A stretch of DNA of 34,713 bases from Actinomycetota bacterium. GTDB taxonomy: Bacteria; Actinomycetota; Acidimicrobiia; Acidimicrobiales; Ilumatobacteraceae. The DNA lies in assembly GCA_005787785.1 (NCBI GenBank), contig SXZT01000144.1, positions 1 through 34,713 on the forward strand. The letters run 5' to 3'. The notes under the pieces were generated by a model. That model did no database searches and was not told the DNA's origin. It saw only the letters and a program-made list of their open reading frames with translations. This document shows positions 1-6,593 of the stretch, in pieces (positions within the stretch are counted from its first letter, which is position 1; each line of letters starts with the position of its first letter). The position numbers and the translations under genes were made by a program.

Positions 1-21
1 AGGCCACTAGACGATGGGGGC
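1..21 (-). tRNA. tRNA-Glu, 5' end only (runs off the window)
   Basis: Read on the minus strand from position 21, the sequence starts GCCCCCATCG and continues TCTAGTGGCCT. This is the 5' acceptor strand (GCCCCCA) followed by the D-arm start typical of bacterial tRNA-Glu genes (compare the common GTCTAG-GGCC D-arm). The anticodon and 3' half lie outside the window, so the isotype is inferred from the 5' end only. The tRNA begins 31 nt after the stop codon of the DUF2017 gene on the same strand and may be co-transcribed with it. Confidence 0.72.
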
Positions 22-52
22 TAGTTCGACTCCGCTGGAGAGCGATTGAAAA

Positions 53-583
53 CTATCGGGGTTTCGGCGGGTTTCCCCCGTTGGGCACGGCGGCCATCGC
101 CGCGGCAACCGCGGCCTCGAGAAGCCAGCCGAGGTACGAATAGAGATGGGCCTGGGCCGCGACGGGGTCGTCAGGGTCATCCGTGCTCTTGTCCGCGTCG
201 TCGATGTCGTCTTCGGACACATCCAGCATCGTGCCGAGCAGCAGCCGCACGGCGTTGAGCGACTGCAGCAGGAGGTCCATGTCGCCCGCCTCAAGTCGGT
301 CCCCGTCGCTGACGACCTCGGTGACCCGCGAAATTGCGGTGAGGCGTGATGCGACGAGCTCGGAACGCATGAGTTCTTGGTACTCGGCATCGCGCTCGGG
401 GTCATCGTGGTAGGCGGCGGGGAAGAGTCGTCGCAGCGCCGGGTCCGAGGTGTTGGCCTGCATGAGGACATCACGCAACTCACCGAAGAGATGCACCATT
501 AGTTCGCGTACGTCGGGCGGGAGGTTGATGCGGTACGAGCCGTCGGCTTGCAACTGGAAAGGCCCCGAGGCCCGGCGGCGCAT
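53..583 (-). CDS. DUF2017 family protein
   Basis: This 176-residue protein resembles the actinobacterial DUF2017 family, whose genes usually follow clpS. The start at 583 was chosen because its ATG shares one base with the clpS stop (TGATG), which suggests translational coupling; a longer frame upstream would lie inside clpS. No signal peptide or membrane segment is visible. The sequence is rich in helical, acidic segments, with a conserved-looking region around RRLFPAAYHDDPERDAEY, and no catalytic motif is recognisable. The biochemical role is unknown; position suggests a link to ClpS/N-end-rule proteolysis, which is inference. The C-terminus is Ala/Pro rich. Confidence 0.8.
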   Translation of the reverse strand: MRRRASGPFQLQADGSYRINLPPDVRELMVHLFGELRDVLMQANTSDPALRRLFPAAYHDDPERDAEYQELMRSELVASRLTAISRVTEVVSDGDRLEAGDMDLLLQSLNAVRLLLGTMLDVSEDDIDDADKSTDDPDDPVAAQAHLYSYLGWLLEAAVAAAMAAVPNGGNPPKPR

Positions 584-924
584 CACTTGTCGTTGCCGTC
601 CTTTTGCATCGTCGCCCACAATCCATGTTCATGCAGTCGGTAGACATCGAGCTCGGCTCGCTCGCGCGGGCCACTCGACACGACTGCACGACCCTTGTGA
701 TGCACGTCGAGCATCAGTTGCGTTGCTTTTTCCAAGCTGTACCCGAACAGTTTGCGCAGAACAAGCGTGACGTACGACATGAGGTTGATCGGGTCGTTCC
801 ACACGATGACGACCCACGGCGAATCGGCCGTGGTGTCGACGTCCTGGTCAAGGTCGACTTCTTCGCGAGTCGAGGGCACCGTTGATGGCACGGCACCATT
901 CTGCCCGTACGATTCAAATTCCAT
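583..924 (-). CDS. clpS: ATP-dependent Clp protease adaptor ClpS
   Basis: ClpS delivers N-degron substrates to the ClpAP/ClpCP unfoldase in the cytoplasm. The protein is 113 residues, with a variable acidic N-terminus followed by the conserved core: [32 protein letters not shown] and HGLWATM. The Asn-Asp pair and the His of DVHHKG are the usual N-degron pocket residues. The ATG at 922-924 lies in CCATGG, which also supplies the ctaB start on the other strand, so the true start of one gene may be further in; the region before the core is poorly conserved in the family and cannot decide this. The gene is followed directly by the DUF2017 gene with a one-base overlap. Confidence 0.93.
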   Translation of the reverse strand: MEFESYGQNGAVPSTVPSTREEVDLDQDVDTTADSPWVVIVWNDPINLMSYVTLVLRKLFGYSLEKATQLMLDVHHKGRAVVSSGPRERAELDVYRLHEHGLWATMQKDGNDK

Positions 925-1873
925 GGCTGTGAACGCCCGTCCGATCGTCCCCTCGCGAATCGCCCGTAAGGCGTTGTCGCATGGCGGGTCGCGTAGACCG
1001 CGATCCGTGGTCGGCGGCTTCGTCGCGCTCACCAAACCCCGGATCATCGAACTTCTCCTGGTGACGACCGTCCCGACGATGGTTCTCGCTCAACGAGGGT
1101 GGCCTTCGACGGCGCTGGTTGTTGTCACGCTCCTGGGCGGGTCACTCGCCGCCGGTGGCGCGAACGCCCTCAACATGGTCATCGACCGTGACATCGACAA
1201 GTTGATGGAGCGCACGAAGCACCGTCCACTCGTGACCGGACTCGTATCGCCACGACAGGCCATCGTTTTCGCGTGGACACTCGAAGTGGTTGCATTCGCG
1301 GTGCTGTGGGCGGGAGCGAATCTCTTGTCAGCCGTGCTCACCTTCAGCGCGACCCTTTTTTACGTTGTCGTCTACTCGCTGTGGTTGAAGCGCACGAGCC
1401 GCCAGAACATCGTGATCGGAGGTGCCGCAGGCGCGGTGCCGGTTCTCGTGGGCTGGTCGGCGGTGACGAACAGCGTTTCGTGGTCTGCCGTGGTGCTCTT
1501 CGTCCTCATTTTTTTCTGGACTCCGCCGCACTTTTGGGCCCTCGCCATTCGCCATGCCGATGATTACCGGGCTGCGAACGTGCCGATGCTGCCCACCGTC
1601 GTGCCGATGGAGCGGACAGTCCGCAGTATGTACGTCTATACTGTGACGTTAGTCACATCAAGTCTCATTCTTGCCCCTGTTGCCGACCTCGGACCCATCT
1701 ACTGGGTCACAACCGCGGTCCTCGGGGTGGGTTTCCTCGTCGGGGTCGACGTCCTGCGACGTCGTCCGACGCCGGCCACCTCGATGCGGTTGTTCTCGTA
1801 CTCGATCTCCTACATCACTCTCCTGTTCGCAGCGCTGACGCTGGACGTGCTCGTCCGCCACGGCGTGTCCTGA
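923..1873 (+). CDS. ctaB: Protoheme IX farnesyltransferase (heme O synthase)
   Basis: CtaB transfers a farnesyl group from farnesyl diphosphate to heme B, giving heme O, the precursor of heme A for the oxidase encoded downstream. It is an integral membrane UbiA-family prenyltransferase. Visible motifs include N84xxxD88xxxD92 (in [12 protein letters not shown]) followed by RTKHRP, the PPHFWALA segment and the [12 protein letters not shown] loop, the two Asp-rich sites that bind Mg-diphosphate. About eight hydrophobic segments follow, and 316 residues is normal length. The ATG at 923 overlaps the divergent clpS start in CCATGG. A TACGAT box lies at 908-913. GTG 1007 would give a shorter protein starting just before FVALTKPR and is the alternative. 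The gene reads toward the oxidase operon. Confidence 0.95.
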   Translation: MAVNARPIVPSRIARKALSHGGSRRPRSVVGGFVALTKPRIIELLLVTTVPTMVLAQRGWPSTALVVVTLLGGSLAAGGANALNMVIDRDIDKLMERTKHRPLVTGLVSPRQAIVFAWTLEVVAFAVLWAGANLLSAVLTFSATLFYVVVYSLWLKRTSRQNIVIGGAAGAVPVLVGWSAVTNSVSWSAVVLFVLIFFWTPPHFWALAIRHADDYRAANVPMLPTVVPMERTVRSMYVYTVTLVTSSLILAPVADLGPIYWVTTAVLGVGFLVGVDVLRRRPTPATSMRLFSYSISYITLLFAALTLDVLVRHGVS

Positions 1874-1986
1874 CAGTTCAGCCCGTCACAAGCCCACAAA
1901 GCCAAGTGACACAAGGCTTGATTGCCCTTCCGAGCGCGGTCGATGGGTAGTCTCGGTACGTCATTTCGAGAAAGAGTTAGCCCTCC

Positions 1987-3615
1987 ATGACCACGTTCGA
2001 CACGCCCGCCGCGGCACCCTCCGCTGCGTCCTCTTCCGGCGCCGGCGCCCTCGGGGCTCTCGTCGTTGGTATTGGGTCGTGGGCAACCACAACCGACCAC
2101 AAGAAAATCGGTCGACTCTTTGCGATGACTGCCCTGCTCATGGGCGCTGCTTCCTCAATTATCGGAGCGTTTCTCGGATTCGAACGCATCAGCGCAGGTG
2201 GATATTCGGTCCTTGACCTCGACTCGGTCGTGCAGTTGTCGTCGCTCTATCGCGTCGTCTTGTCGTTCGGCGTTGCGTTGCCGTTGATGCTCGGCATCGC
2301 GATCGCAGTCGTTCCTCTGCAAATCGGCTCGAAGGCCATCGCATTTGGTCGCCTCGCGTTGTTTGGTTTCTGGATGTGGTTCGCGGGCCTGGCCGTGTGC
2401 ATCTACTCGATCGCGGCAAACGGTGGACCCGGTGGCGGCGAGGCGAAAATGGTCGATCTGTTCTTGGTTGGCCTCGTCATCGCGGCCGCCGGCGCGCTTG
2501 CCGCAACGGTTTCACTCGTGACCACCGTTCTCACGAACCGCGCACCGGGGATGTCGCTGGCACGGGTGCCAATGCTGTCGTGGGCGGCGTTGACGGGCGG
2601 TGTGTCGCTGCTGCTCACGCTTCCGGTCGTCATCGGTACCGGGATCTACCTCTACGTCGACCACCACTACGGACGTCTCGCCTTCGGCGGAAACAAGGGT
2701 GTCAACGACTGGCTCGGATGGTCAATGACGCAGCCACAGACCTATGTCTTTGCAGCCATTGGCGTCGGAATCGTCGCCGAAGTCACCACGGTGGCGAGCG
2801 GGCGTCGACATCCGTTGCGTGCAATTCTCCTTGTTGGTGCGGGTCTGCTCACTGTCGCCGCTTTCGGTGGCGCAACCCAGGTCCAACATGCGCTCACGTG
2901 GACCAACACTTCGGGCAGCGACAAGGTGAAGGAGCTCATCCCGTTCCTCATCTTCAACGGCCTTCCCCTGCTCGGCGCCCTCGTCGTCCTCGGCGGTTGT
3001 GCTCTTGGGCTGGCAAAGGGCAAGCCGCGCGTGATGGCACCGCTGGTTCCCGCCGTTCTCGGCCTGGTCATGGTGCTTGCGGGTATGGCGGGTCATTTGA
3101 TCGCACAGTTCGGTCCCGCCGGCCTGGCTGGCACGGTCTTCGAAGAGGGTGAGTTCAACTACGTCGTCTACGGCACGGTGCTCATGGGCATCGGTGCCAT
3201 TGCCTTCTGGGGCCCGAAGCTGTGGGGGCGGTCGCTGCCGCAGTCGGCGGTGTTCGGTCTCGGCACGCTCGGTTTTCTCGGCACCGTGTTGGCGTCACTG
3301 CCGCTCTACGTCGCAGGTTTCGCCGACCAGCCCGCAGGCGCTGTCAACGGTTTCACCTACGGCGGACCTCAGGAACTGTGGAACGGACTCGCCGCGGTCG
3401 GCCAGGCGATCATCGCCGCCACAATCGTCCTCTTCGTCCTCACCGCAGTGCGTGCATTCCGCACGGGCGCACCCGCCGGTGACGATCCGTGGGATGCACA
3501 GACACTCGAATGGTCGGTGTCGTCGCCCGTACCCGCCGACAACTTTGCATCGGTGCCCGCGGTGACGAGCCCCGAACCGCTACTGGACTTGAAGCCTGCA
3601 GGGAGAGAGAAATGA
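1987..3615 (+). CDS. Cytochrome oxidase subunit I paralog lacking heme and copper ligands
   Basis: This 542-residue polytopic membrane protein is plainly homologous to the genuine CtaD at 6594-8588. Both start with a (V/T)DHKK(L/I)G segment, share VPLQIG plus FGFW, share NMRAPGMSL/NRAPGMSL, and end with DPWDA(R/Q)TLEW and NF(D/A)(A/S)(I/V)P. The metal sites are gone: the low-spin heme His (CtaD H95) is Tyr88; HPEVY (273-277) is QPQTY (249-253), losing CuB His and proton-channel Glu but keeping Tyr; the HH pair aligns near Gln300-His301 or Gln298-Val299; HFH (408-410) is EFN (389-391). It therefore cannot hold heme a, heme a3 or CuB in the known way. The frame is intact and a TAGTCT box sits at 1948-1953, so it looks expressed. 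The role is unknown; a structural or regulatory partner is inferred. Confidence 0.85.
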   Translation: MTTFDTPAAAPSAASSSGAGALGALVVGIGSWATTTDHKKIGRLFAMTALLMGAASSIIGAFLGFERISAGGYSVLDLDSVVQLSSLYRVVLSFGVALPLMLGIAIAVVPLQIGSKAIAFGRLALFGFWMWFAGLAVCIYSIAANGGPGGGEAKMVDLFLVGLVIAAAGALAATVSLVTTVLTNRAPGMSLARVPMLSWAALTGGVSLLLTLPVVIGTGIYLYVDHHYGRLAFGGNKGVNDWLGWSMTQPQTYVFAAIGVGIVAEVTTVASGRRHPLRAILLVGAGLLTVAAFGGATQVQHALTWTNTSGSDKVKELIPFLIFNGLPLLGALVVLGGCALGLAKGKPRVMAPLVPAVLGLVMVLAGMAGHLIAQFGPAGLAGTVFEEGEFNYVVYGTVLMGIGAIAFWGPKLWGRSLPQSAVFGLGTLGFLGTVLASLPLYVAGFADQPAGAVNGFTYGGPQELWNGLAAVGQAIIAATIVLFVLTAVRAFRTGAPAGDDPWDAQTLEWSVSSPVPADNFASVPAVTSPEPLLDLKPAGREK

Positions 3616-4217
3616 CGTACGCGCTTCCGGCCGGCCCGCAGCCTGCACCCCGTCGCCAGCTTCTCGTTGGTACCGGCGTTGTGTCGGCAGCCTGTGCGCT
3701 GCTGATGGGTGGCATGTTGTCGATCTGGCTGCGCTTCCGTGAAGCCGCGCCGCTGCGCGAATCGTCTGACGGCCTGAAGCAGATCAAGGACTGGTTGCCC
3801 AAAGACCTGAAAGTCGCAGAAGTCCTCACCAATGTGGGCCTCGTCACTGTCGGAGTCGCGTGCATCATGGCCCAGTGGGCTGCCTACTCGTCGCGACGCA
3901 ACGATTCGCGCCACACGAGCATGGCGCTCGCCATGACGCTGTTGATGGGGCTTGCTCTCCTCAACGCACTCGTTGCGGTCTACCCCAACATGGAGATCGT
4001 TCTCGCCGAGGGCCCGTATCAGACGATGTTCTATGCGATCACCGGCACGCTGGTCGCCCTAGTTGCCGCCGGCATGGCGTTCACGCTCGCAGCGTTGTTC
4101 AAGAGTTCGGGTGGCCGTGCAGCCAACACCGATCTCATGAATGCGCACGCTCTGTATTGGTACTTCCTGTCCGCCGCGTACACGGCGGTCTGGTTCGTGG
4201 TGTTCGTTCAGAAATAG
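3612..4217 (+). CDS. Cytochrome oxidase subunit III-like membrane protein (divergent paralog)
   Basis: This 201-residue protein has five or so hydrophobic segments. The C-terminal end, HALYWYFLSAAYTAVWFVVF, lines up with GLYWHFVDVVWIIIFTLVYL of the true CtaE (8581-9183), and the central helices align in order. The conserved VYEF glutamate of CtaE corresponds to VYPNM here, and the YWHF histidine has become Tyr, so conserved subunit III residues are missing as in the preceding subunit I paralog. The ATG overlaps the upstream stop codon (ATGA), which implies coupled translation with that gene. The family assignment is by sequence resemblance only, and the function is unknown. Confidence 0.65.
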   Translation: MTYALPAGPQPAPRRQLLVGTGVVSAACALLMGGMLSIWLRFREAAPLRESSDGLKQIKDWLPKDLKVAEVLTNVGLVTVGVACIMAQWAAYSSRRNDSRHTSMALAMTLLMGLALLNALVAVYPNMEIVLAEGPYQTMFYAITGTLVALVAAGMAFTLAALFKSSGGRAANTDLMNAHALYWYFLSAAYTAVWFVVFVQK

Positions 4218-4224
4218 GTGCGGG

Positions 4225-5346
4225 ATGTTTACTAACGGCTCGAAATATCTGATCGGCGTGACCGGCTTCTCGGCCGTTGTTCTCGTTCTCTACATCGCGC
4301 TCGTGGACGGTGCGGTCGGTGGCGTGGTTGCGCTCAGCTCGATCATGCTCGCGGTGGGGCTGCTCGCCGGTCTTGCACTGTTCAACCGCGACGGCGACGT
4401 GCAGGTGGGCGATGTCGCCGCACCCGCCAACGCCGAGTCGGTGGGCTCAAGCCTGTGGCCGCTCGTGAGCACCGTGGGAATCGTCGCGATGGGTATCGGT
4501 CTCATCACCCACGAGATCGTCTTTCTCCTCGGTCTGGTCGGCCTCGTTGCGGGCTTCGTCGAATGGGTCATTCAGGGCTGGTCGGAATCCGCCTCGTCTG
4601 ATCGCCGGTACAACGCTTCGGTTCGCGGTCGACTGATTCACCCGCTCGAGTTCCCCGTACTCGCGGCCGTTGGCGCGGCCGTCATCGTCGTGCCTTTCTC
4701 GCGCATCATGCTTGCGATCTCGAAGACTGCGGGTGCCATCGTTTTCATTCTCGTGGGCTGCGCCGTTCTTGCAGGCGGCGTCGTGTTCGCTCTGCGGCCG
4801 AATCTGAAAAAGACCGTCGTGATCGGTCTGTGCGCGGTTGGTGCGGTCGGTGTCGTGGCCGGTGGCATCGCTGGTGCAAGCGCCGGCAAGCGCGACCAAC
4901 TTGTCGAGGCGAACGAAGAAGACCATTTCGCCCACAAGGAGTGCGGCGAGGAGAAAAGCAAGTACTTCGACTTCAACGCCGAGGCAAAAGTGTCGATGCG
5001 TTCGAACCCCACTGCCACGATCGAGTTCATCGGCGGCAAACTGCAGGCGCGTGAACTCGGTCTCAATGCTCCGAGAACGAGAATAACGATCCAAAAGTCG
5101 GCCAACATCTCGGTTATCTTCCGTAACAAGACCGAAGGAGAGCACCGTCTGACCCTTCACTACGGTGAAAAAGAAGTACAGGAAGGTGTTGTCGAGGAAT
5201 TGCATACCTGCACCCAGATGATCGAAGAAGGCGAGGAGCAGATTCTCACGTTCCGCATCGACAAGCCGTCGATTGCATCCGAGAAGCCTTACACGTTCTC
5301 CGTCCCCGGAGTCGACGACCAGAGCATCGAGGTGTTCGTTCCATGA
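4225..5346 (+). CDS. Membrane protein with C-terminal cupredoxin-like domain
   Basis: The protein has 373 residues. Residues 1-220 contain about seven hydrophobic segments; the stretch around 77-120 resembles small oxidase subunit IV proteins. A charged linker follows, with H234-x2-H237-x2-C240. Residues 255-373 look like a beta-sandwich cupredoxin of the subunit II type (VIFRNKTEGEHRLTLH, then YTFSVPGVDDQSIEVFV). The usual C-terminal Cys-His-Met copper loop is replaced by SVPGV-DDQS, so a normal type 1 or CuA site is absent; Cys240 and Cys329 could form a disulfide. The ATG at 4225 follows the upstream stop by 7 nt with a short GGTGCGGG ribosome site. Its stop overlaps the ctaC start (ATGA), tying it to the genuine oxidase operon. 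The function is not known. Confidence 0.7.
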   Translation: MFTNGSKYLIGVTGFSAVVLVLYIALVDGAVGGVVALSSIMLAVGLLAGLALFNRDGDVQVGDVAAPANAESVGSSLWPLVSTVGIVAMGIGLITHEIVFLLGLVGLVAGFVEWVIQGWSESASSDRRYNASVRGRLIHPLEFPVLAAVGAAVIVVPFSRIMLAISKTAGAIVFILVGCAVLAGGVVFALRPNLKKTVVIGLCAVGAVGVVAGGIAGASAGKRDQLVEANEEDHFAHKECGEEKSKYFDFNAEAKVSMRSNPTATIEFIGGKLQARELGLNAPRTRITIQKSANISVIFRNKTEGEHRLTLHYGEKEVQEGVVEELHTCTQMIEEGEEQILTFRIDKPSIASEKPYTFSVPGVDDQSIEVFVP

Positions 5347-6578
5347 TCCGTCATTCGAACAAGCGAAACGCAGTCCGCATGTCCAAGACAGTGCGTCGTA
5401 TCTCTGCCGCCGCCGCGGGTCTGTCGGCGGTTGCACTCCTCGCCGGTTGCGCGAAGAACGCCCCGCAGGACACCTGGCAGCCAAAGGGACCCAACGCCCA
5501 AAAGATCGATGATCTGCAGAAGCCGGTCTTCGCGATAGCGGGCATCGTCGGCATCATCGTGTTCGCCGCGATCGGCTATGCCTTGTTCAAGTTCAAGGAC
5601 CGTGGGCAACCGATTCCCGAGCAGACCCACGGCAAGCCGGTTCTGGAAATCGGCATGACCATTCTTCCTGCAGTCATTCTCGCGGGCATTGGTATCTTCA
5701 CGTTCCAGACGATTTTCGATCTCGCCAAGACCGATGACACCGAAATGGTGATCAACGTGACCGGCCAGCAGTGGTGGTGGGAATACGACTACCCGGTTCA
5801 GGAGCAGTACGGCATCACCGACCCGATCATCACGTCGGGTCAGTTGGTCATACCCTCTGGCACCAAGGTTTTGTTGCGCGAAACCAGCCGTGACGTCATC
5901 CACTCGTATTGGATCCCCGCACTGAACGGCAAGCGCGATGCAGTGCCCGGCCGTGTTCACACGTTGCGTCTCGAGGCCGACGAACCAGGCATTTATGCCG
6001 GCCAGTGCACCGAGTTCTGCGGTTTGTCGCATGCCGTCATGCGCATGGAGACAGTCGCTCTCAGCAAGGACGACTTTGCCGCCTGGGTGAAGGGTCAACT
6101 CTCGCTTGCCGCGTCGCCCACCGAGGGGTCCCTCGCCCAGGAAGGCGAATCGGTCTTCTTGAACCAGTGCGTTCGTTGCCACCAGGTCAATGGCCTGAAG
6201 AAGGCCGACGGCTCACCCGCGATCGCCGCACCCGAAGACAACGTCTGGTCGGGAGCCGCGCCGAACCTGACACATCTGATGTCGCGCAACACGTTTGCCG
6301 GTGCTTCGTGGAATCTGCTCACCAAGCAATGCCGCAAGGATGTGTGGGAAGCGTCGAGCGAAGAATTCGGCAAGAGGTATCTCGCCGGAGTCACCGAAGA
6401 GTGTCTGAACCAGACCGACCTGCGTCGCTGGTTGCGCAATGCCCCTGCAATGAAGCCGATGTACGCCGACCCGACAAAGCTCGAAGAAACGGGTGGCAAG
6501 TACCGCGGAATGCCCAACCTCGGCCTGTCCGAGGACGACATCGACAAACTTGTCGCCTACCTCGCGACTCTGAAGTGA
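5343..6578 (+). CDS. ctaC: Cytochrome c oxidase subunit II with fused cytochrome c domain (caa3-type)
   Basis: This subunit accepts electrons at the binuclear CuA centre and passes them to heme a. Residues 18-36 form a lipoprotein-type signal (LLAGC, Cys36), followed by transmembrane helices at about 60-84 and 102-125 and the aromatic WWWEY segment. The CuA ligands are H187, C222, E224, C226, H230 and M233 (CTEFCGLSHAVM). The C-terminal cytochrome c has CVRCH at 276-280 and the likely Met ligand M390 in YRGMPNLGL. The heme motif to Met distance (110 residues) is long for this fold and the insert carries C330 and C354. The ATG overlaps the preceding stop; ATG 5379 (MSKTVRR) is an equally good internal start. 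The 411-residue length fits caa3 subunit II. Confidence 0.95.
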   Translation: MIRHSNKRNAVRMSKTVRRISAAAAGLSAVALLAGCAKNAPQDTWQPKGPNAQKIDDLQKPVFAIAGIVGIIVFAAIGYALFKFKDRGQPIPEQTHGKPVLEIGMTILPAVILAGIGIFTFQTIFDLAKTDDTEMVINVTGQQWWWEYDYPVQEQYGITDPIITSGQLVIPSGTKVLLRETSRDVIHSYWIPALNGKRDAVPGRVHTLRLEADEPGIYAGQCTEFCGLSHAVMRMETVALSKDDFAAWVKGQLSLAASPTEGSLAQEGESVFLNQCVRCHQVNGLKKADGSPAIAAPEDNVWSGAAPNLTHLMSRNTFAGASWNLLTKQCRKDVWEASSEEFGKRYLAGVTEECLNQTDLRRWLRNAPAMKPMYADPTKLEETGGKYRGMPNLGLSEDDIDKLVAYLATLK

Positions 6579-6593
6579 TCGGAGACAACAGTC

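Noticed and set aside
25-45. TTCGACT on the plus strand looked like a tRNA T-loop.
   Set aside because: The flanking stems do not pair. The tRNA is on the minus strand and begins at 21.
1874-1986. Promoter for the pseudo-oxidase/oxidase operon with TTGATT (1918) and TAGTCT (1948).
   Set aside because: The spacing is 24 nt, too long for a sigma-70 pair. TAGTCT alone is mentioned as a possible -10, but no firm promoter is called.
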